Counted from the stretch's first letter, positions 11,527 to 23,262 are shown. The stretch: 64,000 nt of DNA from Ischnura elegans (GCF_921293095.1 NC_060252.1:7688001-7752000); one strand, 5' to 3'. Translations and numbers: made by a program. Notes: generated by a model from the sequence alone, not told the origin.

Positions 11527-12209
11527 ACCATTTTCTATGTACCTTTGACTATGTCACAAAGGAGATGTTGTAAAAATAAAATATTTTAATATCTTTGTGA
11601 TTGATGACATAAAATAAAACATTTTACCTGTCATTTTTGTGAAAATAAAAGTGCTGGTACAAATCCAGTAAAATGGAATGTCGTTAAGGTATTGACAACA
11701 TTTTACTATCGTCAGTTGACAATTAACCTAAATAAAGTGAACATATTCGAAAGCATCCATCAAGGTGCAATTACATTGGGCATATATTAAGTGCATAACA
11801 ATATTTTAATTCATTCGAATGTATGCAAATAGGCAATTCGTTAACATTGTTAATCCATTTTTGGTAATGATAATATGACATTGTTACACAAAAAGATTAG
11901 GAACATGAATTTTTCAGGCTAAAGTTCAGGTTTGGAAGAGGAGAATATGGGTTGTATATTAAATATATAATGCTGTCGATTATAAATAACTTACACTAGG
12001 CAGGCCTTCGAACATCGTGACAATGAGTCCATATTATGGCGTTAGATAAATTAAGGAGTGCATGTTGAGGTATTTAGTTAGGTAGGGCTTAAATAATAGA
12101 TTGGATAACAATGGATGAATGTGATTTTATGAATAATTATAATAGTATTGGTAATGCTTGATCAGTATAAATTGTTTTAATAATGTACTTAGGTATTTTT
12201 GATAACCAT

Positions 12210-12300
12210 AGGGGTGTTTTGGGGGCATAAACATCCCCCATATTTTTTACCCTGGAGGTGACTACCTGCAACGCATCTGCTGAGAAGACCACAAGCCCTC
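12210..12300 (-). repeat. Repeat family F, minus-strand fragment
   Basis: The reverse complement contains GTGGTCTTCTCAGCAGATGC, GTTGCAGGTAGTCACC and a G-rich/C-rich end. The same order appears on the plus strand at about 32055-32170 and 39345-39570. Family F is noncoding, with a poly-G/poly-C inverted end, and is probably a MITE or nonautonomous element of unknown class. Confidence 0.6.
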
Positions 12301-12881
12301 TAGCACTCCCATTTTCTAATTATGTGGTTAAATTTCATCATGTCTTCCAGTAATCAACGAGTTGTCATAATGCTGAAAGATTATTTCATTGTTAAGTAGC
12401 TGAAAAGTTTGTAACGAGTGTATCATTGTCTGATACCTCCAAAGCGACGACAAAAGAGTATCAGTGCAGGCAAACCACATAACACCAAAACTCTTTATAC
12501 CTTTCTGGCTATGTGGCTGACTGAGAACTCAGTAGCGATCTGCCAGGTCAGTTCAACCATGAAAATTAGAGCCTCATTTGCATAGCCAATTTGCATTGTG
12601 TTTTTAAATATATAACACTGTTAGACAGTAAGATGGAGGGAAAGGGGCTTTGGGATATCAGCCTCGAATATTTATACATATAAGATGAAAATATTCCAGG
12701 TTGGGAACACAGTGCAAGATAATTTAATGAAAATCATAACTCTGAGGAAGGTGGTAGATGCCCATGAAAATTTATTTTCATCTTTAAGAGTGTATTTTAC
12801 TGTGTGCGCCCAACCTGGACGGTTTTGTGCTATACACCTCATAGAGGAATTTACTGAAGTATTTATACATAAAATGGTAAG

Positions 12882-13082
12882 CAGGGGCGGATCTAGGATT
12901 TATATCGGGGGGGGGGGGGGGGCACAAGCGCGATCGTATCCAGGATTTTGTTCTAGGGGGCACAAGGATACTCCGTAATACAAAGCGAACGCAATGATAA
13001 TGGGACCGTATAAATATTGCAAATTTTTTTCAAGGGTCTGGGGGGGCACGAGCCCCCATTCCCCCCTCTAGATCCACCTATG
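12882..13082. mobile_element. hAT-type MITE, 201 bp, with 8-bp target duplication
   Basis: The terminal inverted repeats are CAGGGGCGGATCTAG and CTAGATCCACCTATG, imperfect at the tip. Flanks are ATGGTAAG at 12874-12881 and ATGGCAAG at 13083-13090, an 8-bp target duplication with one change, as hAT transposases make. The inside is a G-run (about 16 G near 12907) and GGGGGGCACGAGCCCCC. No coding capacity. Confidence 0.85.
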
Positions 13083-13090
13083 ATGGCAAG

Positions 13091-15621
13091 TTATTAGTAA
13101 TATTCATATATTGTCACTTCTTAGTAGGGTAAGGTAAAGTATTATATGTATAACTCGCTGCGATCATTAATGGGCTTTGCCCCTTAACAAACCCGGGTCC
13201 GGCTTCGCCGTCTACTTTTATGGTTGTACGAAGAATTTAAATTCAAATAATCTTACCCGAATGTGCTAGTGGCCGTTTACGCCGGCTAGGTGGTAGGAAA
13301 AGGCCCCGCTCATTCCTCGGAACGGCTTTGCCGTTCCTCGTTGAGAGGCTGAGGGGGGTTTAACCTCCGGGACCTTGCCGAAAAAGATATAAAAGTCACC
13401 TTTCCGAGTAGTTTTCGTCACAATTCAGCCGGTGTTCACCACACCTACGACTTATTAAAACACCCGATAACCCCATGAAACCTTCCAAAAAAAGAATTTT
13501 CTGAAAAGTCGCCTCTTCGGGAATTATCTTCAGAATTCCGCCTCTGTTCCGGACCCCTTCGACTTATCGGCACGGAATTTATAAGAACGATTGGTGACCA
13601 CTGGTACAACACAAGTACTTTACTCCCTCTCGTAAGTTGGTCGATCCGTCGAAGTATATTGTCTTACAATTAAAGCTGAAGCTTTTCGATCAGCGATAGC
13701 GAACAAAACATGCACATGAAACATCTGCCGCAATATCACAGCAAATAATGCCACTGAGTGTTAAATTCAGTTTGATTTAGTGACACTAGAAGACTGGTTC
13801 ATTCCCTTTCCTGGCAATGAATTATCTAGCATGAGCTGCACAATTTATGTGGCATTAAACACTGCACATATCCCGCATACATTTTCCTTTAATCATGTTG
13901 TTATAAAAATATTGCGGGAAATGGGAATGTTGTTCAAATTTCCCTCCCACTGGTGCAATAGAAGATACCGAAACTCGATTTCAAAACTGCAGCGAAAAGA
14001 CGCCGCTCAATTTGCTGCAATACTTTTGAATCCGACTGTACCTACTACCTAAGGGGAAAAACCGGTTTGCCCTTCCAGAACCGGTTCTTATTTCGTCAGG
14101 GATGGGGACGGGCGACTTTTTCCGTTTACTTCTCCTCCAAGGATTTTAAACCTGATGCCCACAATGGCGAATTACGAGACAATTCGGGGTTGGATTTTGA
14201 AAAAAACAGATAATTTGGAACGCCCAAAGTTGGGAAACGCCCAGTGTCCCTTTAAAGATGGAATTACAAATGGGCCCACTGTCGAGCTTACAAATATGAC
14301 TTCCGCCGTAAATTCCGTGCACTGCATTGAAATTGAGGTTATAAACTGGGTCAAACCAAATGTCAACTTCGAAATGAGTTTTCATTCCGATTTCCAATAC
14401 ATCCCTTGCCTAACTGACATGCAATTTTAGTGCGGTGATTGTAATTGCTTAAGGTGGATTTAAAGACAAAATTATCAAAAAATTCAAACTCAGCACTCCA
14501 TTAAAATGAAGTTCATAGCTCTACATCTTCATAATACCCAGCGAGCCACATATAGGGTGTTTGGCAGGGAGTGATCATTCACCAGCATGCAATTGGATTC
14601 GCAGATGCACAAGATTCCCATATGATCTGATCTTCCGTAGTATGTTGGCGTTCGTAAGATATGGCGAACTTAAAGACAAATACGTATACAAACAAATTAT
14701 GCTACTATATGCTGCATTTGCTAAAATTGCACTCCTTCCAGCCTTCAATTCTAATTGATTAATGGTGTCCAAATTCTGGGAATAATTCTTCAATATTCAT
14801 TCTGAAATTTAAAAATAATAAATTTGAATCAATCATTAAATCTGTCCGAATAACATAAAAAATAACAATGTAGTTCCCGCGAGGTCATCGTCTTCATTCC
14901 TCTTCTATTCTTAGAATCAGTCTTTATTCTTCCAATCACAACCAGGGATGGCTTGCACCAATAAGGGAGAGAGAGAAAATGAAATGAAATTTCGGGATCA
15001 GGTTTGTTAAATATGGGTAATTCCACTTTAATATGACAAAAGGTTTTCCCTTAAGAGTCCCAAATTATCATATAAATTCCTCCATGAATATATATTACAT
15101 CAAAATAAATACCTGAGATCGTTTTAGGAAATTATGGGTGGTTTTAATGCGCATTTTAACTTTTTCCAATTTTTGCAAAAAATTATGTGCCTTGAATCAC
15201 ATTAATCCCAGAACTTCTCTATCCATCCGTGGAGCCATTATTTAATGCTTATTTTAAAGCTAATACTGTGCATAAGACGCAATGAGTAAAAATGAATTAA
15301 ACTCCCTTCCTTATTATTGTTATATTTAAATGTTCAAAAAGTTATTGATCATAATTTATTTATTTTTCATTTATTATCGCCCAAATGTCCTTGTCTCTTT
15401 TAAAAAAATCAGAGGTAGCAATTAGTGCTGGGAGAAAATTTGTTTATTTAAGGAGGCAGTCCAAAAATCTCAGATTCACAGATTTGTTCAATGGTATTTC
15501 GAAAACGGCCTTTTTTTAGGGAGCTAGATGAAGTGCAATGGGATGGAGGAGGAAAATAAAAATCTCTCGTAAACAAATTGATTGATAGTGAAAAATTGGT
15601 ACACATATATAAATTAAATCA
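13091..15621. other. Unassigned region with several short open frames
   Basis: Contains short complementary words (GGGCTTTGCCCC, CGGCTTCGCCG, ACGGCTTTGCCGT) at 13170-13340 and open frames of 90 and 91 codons at 13780-14052 and 14155-14430. I do not recognise either protein. The second is overlapped by antisense frames and lacks splice or start support. A domesticated or decayed element is possible. Confidence 0.35.
13388..13395 (+). promoter_or_regulatory. TATA box candidate TATAAAAG
   Basis: TATAAAAG lies in a GC-richer setting, with an initiator-like TTCAGCC about 37 bp downstream. No confident coding frame follows. It may be a transposon or gene promoter remnant. Confidence 0.3.
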
Positions 15622-15805
15622 CTAATAAGTAGGGATGAGTCGATTCCACTTTTTTTCGATTCCGATTCCAATTTCGATTCCTTCAAATCGATTCCCGATT
15701 CTCGATTCCGATTCCATCGATTCTTGTTCATTCTAACTGGTGGGATTTTGATTTATCTGTAGCATCGCCGTCATTAAAATTTAAGAATTGAATGGAATAA
15801 AATAA

Positions 15806-17890
15806 CTAGGGATGGACGGATCCAGGATTTTTAGAGCGAGATCTTTCGAATCGGATATTTTCGAATCCAAATGCATTTTCAAATTCCTGCCATTAAACAA
15901 AGTCATTATTCAAGTTTATTGTGGGTACATACAATCAATGGAATGCTTCTTAGATTTTCATTCACGTTCTAATATTTTTATAAATTAAAAATTATTTTAT
16001 GGGCTTTCAAGTTGTTTTTTAAAAACATCTTCACATACTCAGGGCCTAAACTGTTACACTTGGGTTTGGAAATGAAAATAGGAAAAATCTTAGGATGAAC
16101 CACTGACCAGTGGCGTAGCGAGAGGAATATAAATATAAAAAACACAATTACTTTCCTTCATAAAAGGAAACAAAATATTTAAAAATCATGAATTTACAAA
16201 AATGAAAAAAATGAATCTTTGAAAAATGAAGTTTTTCTATTATGAAGGGCGTTAAAATTAGTTTGAAACCCTCTCCTTTGTACCCTGTTGTTTAAAAATT
16301 TTCCCCCTGGTTTTGGATCCCCCCTTAACAAAATTCCCCTGCCATCGACTTAATTCCAATTTTCCTCATGCACGTTTCCCCCGAATTTTACTTTCTCATC
16401 ACTTATACGGACTTGTGTTTCATCCGAAAATGCTTCAGTATGGTGAGGTGGATTTAGCACATCCTCGGGATAACTTACGCCACAGTGCACGCACATGGCA
16501 TTCATTGGTTCTCCTTATCTCAGTGGAAATGTTTACACGCAAGACATTTTTATCGGCGCATCATTAAATTGAATTGCAACTGTGCAATTAGCAACACAAT
16601 TAACAGTATTTAAAACGGCATTAACATCATGTGTGACGAGGTGCTCAACCGCTTAGCATGAGGAAGAAGTGGGCAGCAGAAGCACGTAAAGGAGAGGTGG
16701 AGGGGTGGCGTAGCCAGGAATTTCGTTCGGGGGGGATTCAAAACCAGGGGGGAAATTTTTTAAAAAACCGGGCACTAAATAATGGTTTTTAAACTAATTT
16801 TAACACTTTTTATAATCGAAAAACTTAATTTGTTAAAGAAAAATTTTGTAAATTCCTGATTTTTCAATATTTTGTTTTCTTTTGTGAAGGACAATAACTG
16901 TGTTTTTATATTTCGGGGGGTGAGGTCCGGACCATCCCCATGGCTACGCCACTGGAAGGAGCACGTGAAGGAGAGGTGGAGAGGAAGGAGCGCGCTCCCT
17001 CCGTATTTCAAACAACAAGGCTACAAATGAGGGAGTCGGACGAAGAAATCAGATTTTGCTTCAGTGACGTCGTTGCCTTCAAAGCGAAGCCGGGCGCGCT
17101 ACGTGATACATGTAGTTGGCGTTTCCAATCCGTCTCTAATTGTTTGAGGGGTTAATGCTGCGCTTGTTTCTTTGAAAATTATGCTGTTTGGACAATGTTG
17201 CATATCAGTAAAGTGTAATTGTAGATAGAAAACTGAGTGGCAATCAGTTAGAGCTGAAAAATAAACTAATATCGTCAGGAATGCGTCTCGTTTGGTCTAA
17301 TTCTTTTTTAAATCCCGTGCATATCATCTAATTGTCGAAGCTATCAAGATATCTTCGGCCCCAAAAAGTCACTCTCCTAGCATTTGTCGTCTAGAAACAG
17401 AGAATTGAAGCAGGTAGGCCAAAAAAGGTCAGTTGGTGAGGCGAGTTAGGGATGAAACACGCTTCAATTGTTTTCATGTGATTTGATATTTTCCTTAGAA
17501 GACAATGATTTTTGGTCCGTGTGATTTCGGATACAAAAAAAAACAACAGAGGCACGGGCTGGTGGACGGCCGAGGGTGGTTTTCTGAAATCTGCGACGTA
17601 GTTACTTTTGACGTGGTTATTATCCTACGGCGCTGAAATTCCTCCGATGATTGTTCAATCTCTTGGGAAGAGTCACACTATGTGCCAGTCGTATTTTGCC
17701 TTTTTTATTTTCTGGCTGAAAATCCTGACCACGGCTGAAATTCTACTCGCAACCTCTGCGAGAGCTTTCAAACAATACGGTTGATAAGTAGGACAAGAAT
17801 CGCATGCGACGACGTATTCGAAGAGAGAATCGGAACTCTTTCCACCCTGATGGGGCGTTGCATTCACTGAATCTATTATTTAAAATTTCG
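15806..17890 (+). mobile_element. Second hAT-like element (X), interrupted, nested in the 15.6-kb hAT
   Basis: Starts TAGGGATGGACGGATCC at about 15807 and runs to about 15891. Sequence homologous to the next part of the same element resumes at about 17629-17890 (GATGATTGTTCAATCTC, AGAGTCACACTATG, CGCATGCGACG, AACTCTTTCCACCCT). The two parts are contiguous, in inverted orientation, at 24793-25190. So about 1.74 kb was inserted at roughly 15892-17628. Transposase is not visible. Confidence 0.7.
16703..16954. mobile_element. MITE with GGCGTAGCCA ends and 21-bp flanking repeats
   Basis: The ends are TGGCGTAGCCAGG and CCATGGCTACGCCACTG (inverted), with a GGGGGG start and GGGGGG end and an AT-rich core. 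Flanking direct repeats of 21 bp begin GCACGT (16682-16702 and 16961-16981, one mismatch). The repeats are longer than usual target duplications. It lies inside the interruption of element X. A lone end of the same type, CAGTGGCGTAGCGAGAGG, is at about 16112. Confidence 0.65.
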
Positions 17891-18608
17891 GATCAACTTC
17901 CTCAAGGGTTGCATTGATGAAACTGGGCTATACAAACGCGAATGTGTCTAATTTTTTTATTATGGACGCAGACGCGTGTTAGTCTAAAAAAGTTACGTAT
18001 ATAAAAAAACCCGCTCTCAGCGCGTATTTATAAGAAACTTTTTTCACAGGAAAACTCGCTCTCTGCACGTTTTTATTATCATCAGACTTCAAATATCATT
18101 CAAAAATAAAAAATATATATTTCGATCTATTATACTTTAAAATTGGTGGTCGAGATTAATTCTCCGAATGTGATTCATAATCGCAATACTTTGATTTGCC
18201 GTGACCAGCGGCTAATAAAAGAACGGAAAACGCATGCATTGCTTCCCGATCCCGAGGTTTCCAATTTTTTTTCTCTAAGAGTTGCTCATGATCACGCGCC
18301 ATTTCAGGGTTCGTCGGTTTGTCGCTCTTGCCGACATTTTCATGTTTCCGAGGCCGCTTAGGTATGCTAGTCGCAGCACCCGCGTGCAGGGCGTATCCTC
18401 CGCGCGGGCAAGGCTGACACCGCGGCCGCTTAGATGTGTGGCAGCCTTTGTGCCCCAAACTTATAGTCTATGCTCAAAACATTTATCTTCCTGGAACCGA
18501 TGGAATCGGAATCGACTTTAGGCGATCGATTCTCGATTCCGATTCCGTGCCCGAGAATCGGTGGAATCGAGAATCGACATTTGGAATCGACTCATCCCTA
18601 CTAATAAG

Positions 18609-18989
18609 TAATTTTAATGATTATAATAACAGTAGTTAAAGCATTTGCAGAGCAATAATTATTAAAAGATTGCAAAGTAAGCAAAAATTTTGGAAATATA
18701 ACATCATAATTACTATGTTGTTTTTAAAAACAGTAGGAAGACAGCAATATTTAAAAATTAACTCAAATTATTGAAGTTATTGACCAAAATTAACGATAAC
18801 GATATTAGTATGCTACAGTATTGATATTAGTTGCAGTACCTCTCGGCGATGTTACGTTTGAGGCCTGATATGCGCAAACAAGTGGATTTGTGGTATTCAT
18901 CAATTATTTTTAAACGTAGTTTATTAAGCTGGTCAAAAGGAACGGAAGGAAAAATACTTTCATTAGTAAGCCACATGAAAGGTTGCAAT
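18609..18989. other. AT-rich unassigned DNA
   Basis: Nothing recognisable. An open frame of 118 codons at 18831-19187 runs into the hairpin at 18990 and is probably chance. Confidence 0.4.
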
Positions 18990-19119
18990 ATTTTGTGGTT
19001 GGAAGGAAATTTCTTAGCTTTTCTACAAAAACACACAATTTATTGCCGACTAGTTTCGGTTACACTGTACCATTTTCAATTTGTAGAAAAGCTGAGAAAT
19101 TTCCTTCCAACCATAAAAT
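18990..19119 (-). repeat. Foldback with Penelope-like tail motif in the loop
   Basis: Arms of about 40 nt (18990-19029 and 19079-19119) pair almost perfectly; both read through GGTTGGAAGGAAATTTC on one strand. Read on the minus strand, the loop contains TTGAAAATGGT, ACC, then GAAACTAGTCGGC and AATAAATTG, the order seen at Penelope-like retroelement ends. The core resembles a hammerhead (CTGAnGA, stem II, GAAAC) with two changed positions. Confidence 0.6.
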
Positions 19120-19231
19120 ATGGAATTCTACAAAGTAAGGGCCTCAACAATTCAGTGCAATTGCAATATTTTCAATTTTTTCTATAAATTTCGTGGGTGG
19201 TCCCATAATTCTGCCGCTGGTCTACAGCCCT

Positions 19232-19440
19232 GATTTTAATAACGATCATCGCCATCATCAGTGAATACTCCTAAGATTGGTTTGACGCAGCTCTCCATTC
19301 CTCTCTCCTATCCGCTAGCCTCTTTATAGCGACATATTTCTTCTCTTCTTCATCCTTCATGACCTTTCTTATGTAGCGCATTAGGTGCCGTCGCTTGCCC
19401 TTCTTCCCTTCCACTTGCACTTCAACGATTGTCTTCATCA
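19232..19440 (-). mobile_element. LINE family E 3' fragment
   Basis: Minus-strand translation gives LMKTIVEVQVEGKKGKRR, then KKYVAIKRLADRREEWRAAS, the conserved C-terminal tail of an endonuclease/reverse-transcriptase LINE. The same tail occurs on the plus strand at 28.3-28.9 kb. It ends in a GATGATGGCGATGAT-type simple repeat. A dead 5'-truncated copy. Confidence 0.75.
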
Positions 19441-19732
19441 GGCTATCATGCCTGCTAATAACGATGAGGGCACTGAAGTAACCCTCTCACACACTGAAAA
19501 ACACGCGTGCGATACTTCTTACGTGTTCATTCAGGTGTCGAATCACTCTGATTTCCGTGCCAGTTCTCAAAAAAATTCTAAAATCTCTCAAAATTCTTTG
19601 ACTCTCTTTATGAATATTTCCGTGCCGACGACGATTTCACCAAGATGGGCTAAACCTTTAAACTTACAAAGCTTATTGAGTTGTATTTGATGGTTTCCCG
19701 GTGAGCAACTCCGATGACTTCTTCTCAGGATT

Positions 19733-19792
19733 CCGTCTGAGTTAGGCTATCTATTTTTATCGACGTTTCGATGGACGTCTAACTCGGTCGGA
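19733..19792 (-). repeat. Penelope-like terminal hairpin
   Basis: The arms CCGTCTGAGTTAG and CTAACTCGGTCGG enclose, on the minus strand, GACGTCCATCGAAACGTCG. It continues on that strand into GACGGAATCCTGAGAAG. The GAAACGTCG followed by a GG-AA-CC-GAGAA block matches the arrangement at 51428-51475. Penelope-like assignment is by motif only. Confidence 0.5.
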
Positions 19793-20831
19793 AGTCCGAG
19801 AAAATTCATACCATTTCCATTTACGTAAATATTGAGGGGCAAAAATGTTACTCTTGGGCAAGAATTTACTGCAGGGAATTGATGTGGCCGATTTACCTGA
19901 GGAATAGTTCCAATTCATTTAAATTCATATAACTTATTTCCCATTTACTGTTTAATTATTGAGGTGTTTGACCTATTTACCACTCCTTTGCCATAGTTAC
20001 GTTCCACGCGTTGATATGACCGGCTAGGCCTCACTACCAATATCCCCGTCTTCTTTGGATGCGATGTATCACGGCCTCTATTTCCTCACCCATTTCCTGG
20101 GCAAATACCTCGATATTCGGCACAACTGAGTGAAAGCTGAGGATCGAGCCAATTAAACCCCGAGTTTTCAATTTTGGCATGTTAGGCGTTCGTTTATGTA
20201 TTTTTATCCGAAACATCGAGCAAATGATTGAGTGGACGGAATTTTGGGCTTTTGCTATTTTTTTTCTCACGGAACTCCATTACATGTAAATAGTATTTTA
20301 AATGTTCTAATTATTGAGGAACCAACTTTATTTCGAAGTATAATAAATGTATATTACCGTTTATGTTTTCTGCTGTTTATTTGGTTCCTACCTTCGGATT
20401 GTATAATTTTGTAACAATCGACTTATTTATGCCTGAGAATTTTCGCATCAAAGATTCGATTATAACGAAATTGTGTTAATTTTCACACCAATTTAACACA
20501 TCTTTTAATCTGATACCTATATATTTTGTAGTTTCCAGTTCAAAAGACTCAGTTGCAAGCCAAAATCTTGGAAAAAAAGAGTGATCATTACCTTTACCTG
20601 ATAGCGAAGAGAATTTATACTTGCAATTTTGATGGGTGACATTTATTTACGACTATTTCTCTGCTTCAGCTTAATGTCCATGCTCTATATCCAATGAAGA
20701 GGCGTGATAGAGTTGCTTGACGTGGCCGTGAATAGTGTTTGGTCGAATCTTGCCATTGTCTTTGCAAAAAACCTATCCAGTATGCCACCGAATGTATGCT
20801 ATAAGATGAGCTTGCGTATAGCAGAATATTT
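19793..20831. other. Unassigned DNA
   Basis: No gene recognised. A 78-codon minus-strand frame at 20034-20270 (ends in VIHRIQRRRGYW) has no family I can name. Confidence 0.4.
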
Positions 20832-20966
20832 CGATACCTCCACAACACAAACGCTTAACAATCGCCCACCGAATCAAATCAGCTCATCTAGTACTATAAG
20901 GGCTATCTAGATGAGCGGATTTGATTCGGTGGGCGATTGTTAAGCGTTTGTGCTGTGGAGGAATCG
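20832..20966. repeat. Long near-perfect foldback
   Basis: Arms of about 60 nt (20832-20891 and 20907-20966) pair with very few mismatches around a 15-nt loop. Both carry AACAATCGCCCACCGAATC in opposite orientation. No target duplication or coding sequence was found. A transcript would form a hairpin long enough to be processed by Dicer-type enzymes; that is inference. Confidence 0.85.
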
Positions 20967-22619
20967 ATTTCTCCTCTCCCTTTTCAGGCATTTACTTTAT
21001 TGGTTATTGGTGATTGATTGAAATATACTATGACGATGCATTCCAAAGAGGTGGAGCAGACTGCGTTGAAAGAACACATAAGTGAATGAGTTTAATTTTT
21101 GAAAATGAATGATCTGCGGAAAATCAATGATTCATATACAAGAAAGGATAAGATAGGTATGTGACAATATGTTTAAACATGGGCTCCAGGGAAAAGAGAG
21201 GAATTAGGTTAGAAAATGAAAGTTATCATCAAATTATGGATTTGAACTTAATTCCGCTTGCACGAGAGGAAATGTATTCAACGGCCAGTGGATGATGGCT
21301 AACATTTCTGTGGAAAATCTATTAGTTCACGAGTTCAACCAAAGCCAACCTATGCAAGTATTAATCATAATAAAAAATGGAAAATCTCTTGAAATAAAAT
21401 TAATCCTCTTCTATTTTCACAGTCACGTAGTCATGTTCAACCAAGTAATTTTCCGCCTAATTAAACTTTGAAATATTTGAAGCTATATCACTAACTCGGC
21501 AATAAATCATTATGATATTTCATATATTTTCTGATTCTCATTTGACTTCAGTTTAAAGAATTCATAAGACATATAATCCTAAGTTCGGCTACATCTATCA
21601 TAATCAAACTCTGACTTTCAATTATGTTCTAATATTTAAATGGGTTTCAAGGGGTCATATGTGATTAAAAATCAAGTTGTCTTTAGTTATGAGGTTTTAA
21701 AAAGTTATTTTAACCTTAAATTTGGGCATTAATTTTACATGAACAATCGGCTGATTAACTAATTGATGCGATGCTTTGGGCACCGTATGAAATAAATTAC
21801 TGCAGCTCAATTTCGAGATCAAACTTTTTTTAAAATAAATAATTTCAGCTTCACGTTTCCTTACGATAGAAGTAATCGCATTTTAAGCTTTTACGATGTT
21901 ATAAATAGGAATGTATTTATGGAAATAAAATATTACATCTGAGCATTGAAACGCGGAATTGAAAACCGAAAACAGATTTTTCCAACGCTTCAATGTGGCT
22001 TAAATATTTGCTTTCGAAGTTTCTATTGCCGGAAAAAGGCGAATCCGCAGCACCCATTCATTTGTCTCCAAGATTAGATCCATAGAATCACTGGTCCGTG
22101 GCATTATACTTTCCTCATTACACCACCAGAAGACTGCGCTCGTAGAAGTTTCGATGTCCAAAATGTCGGCTGTGTTCACAGATATCCCGGTGAAATCCAT
22201 TTTACGTGAGATGTGGGCGAAAAAATACTTTGGAATATTTAAGGTAGAATACGGTCGTTTCCTTCATCAAAGAAAACGAAATGCATTGATTGCGATTCCT
22301 TACCCACCATTAGCGTATTCATATTATACAAATTATTTGGTTTTAGAAATCCCGGTTTAGACGAATGTTAATGGTCAATTTTAACCGCATTTGAAAAAGG
22401 CCCGATTGGCGCCCATGCGATGCCACTCCACGTGACGTCACAGGGACCTAGTTTCTATACGATTAGATAGGAGTTTTACATTGTCTGTGATTACCAATGC
22501 ATGCATGAGGCGCAGAGCTCAGGGAAACATCTCTTAATAATCTCCCATTAAAATTACCTAAGTTCGGAAAGTTTCCTCCGTTTGATAGGGTAATAATAAT
22601 CCTATTAATAAATAAAAGC
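20967..22619. other. AT-rich unassigned DNA
   Basis: No supported gene. A 66-codon minus-strand frame at 22000-22200 is uninterrupted but unrecognised. Confidence 0.45.
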
Positions 22620-22629
22620 GAACAAACTA

Positions 22630-22705
22630 TGTATAAATCCACCAATTTATTTTTGTGGTACTACTAGTTTCGACGCTTGTTGTTTCGAGTTTAATAATCC
22701 TTATT
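22630..22705 (-). mobile_element. Penelope-like tail fragment
   Basis: On the minus strand it reads GAAACAACAAGCGTCGAAAC, then TAGTAGTACCACAAAAATAAATT and GGTGG. CGAAACTAG followed by AATAAATT also occurs at 19.0 kb. The hammerhead-like first box is degenerate here. Confidence 0.5.
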
Positions 22706-23025
22706 TAAGCCAAGCGCTACCTGCTAGTAGGGTACTCTGCTACCTGCTAGGAGCATGCATCGTAGTGGCGCTCATAGCCTCTCCCCAAGGTCACCTCACA
22801 CGGCGACAGCTGGAACCAGAAATACGTCACACGGGGTTTTCCCAGTATTCATACTTAGCCGTCGCGTTTTCGCGCGCTTGAAAATTTTCACTTTTCGTTT
22901 AATCACGAAAAATAGATATCGTCATTAAAAAATCTAAAAGCGTGAAATACGCACTCCAGGAGTAATAATATTTTGATTTAGGCAATAAAAATAATAGGAA
23001 ACCACCCTATTCGTAGTTTGGTCTC
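22706..23025. other. Unassigned spacer
   Basis: Contains a short direct repeat of CTACCTGCTAG (22729 and 22741). Nothing else seen. Confidence 0.4.
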
Positions 23026-23028
23026 TTA

Positions 23029-23262
23029 AGGCCGTTTTACACGGGGCACGTACTTGCACAATCTGACGCGTGTACGAAGGCGCAATTAAAATTGCGTCGT
23101 GTAAAGCGGTGAATTGCTAGAGCACATGCGAGAATGCGTGGACGTGAGACGGCAAAATAGCCCCTCTTCTAATTTCATTCATGCATTCGTGCAAATACAC
23201 GCCATTTCAGAAATTAATGCAGTTCTAACCTGCGCAATTCCGTGCCCCGTGTAAAATAACCT
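23029..23262. mobile_element. MITE with TTA target duplication, 234 bp
   Basis: Terminal inverted repeats of 22 bp share TTTTACACGGGGCACG. TTA flanks both sides (23026-23028 and 23263-23265). Shorter complementary blocks (GTGTAAA, AATTGCG) occur inside. It resembles the 444-672 MITE in size and in its 3-bp TWA duplication, consistent with a PIF/Harbinger origin. No coding frame. Confidence 0.85.

Larger units (their letters stand above)
10400..12140 (+). repeat. Exon-like unit repeated three times, diverged
   Basis: Three copies share the order TTTTTTCCAG- or TTTTTCAG-like acceptor, a short segment, AAATAACT(C/T)A followed by TAGGCAGG, a TATTG/CATCGTGACAATG-like segment and GGATGAATGTGATTTTATGAA. 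They begin near 10400, 11160 and 11880. Copies 1 and 2 also share ATTGTACAG before a T-rich tract and ATGCATGT. Copy 2 has lost the AG of its acceptor; copies 1 (10455) and 3 (11917) keep it. This looks like segmental duplication of a terminal exon region. Confidence 0.65.
15630..18600. mobile_element. hAT-type DNA transposon, 2971 bp, with exact 8-bp target duplication
   Basis: Both ends begin TAGGGATGAGTCGATTCCA (19-bp perfect terminal inverted repeat), and the flanks are CTAATAAG at 15622-15629 and 18601-18608, an exact 8-bp duplication. Subterminal regions are packed with TCGATTC/GATTCCGATTCC motifs on both sides, as transposase-binding arrays in hAT elements are. The interior has no transposase frame; it holds nested elements at 15806-17890 and 16703-16954. 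It is a nonautonomous element or a shell filled by later insertions. Confidence 0.9.
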
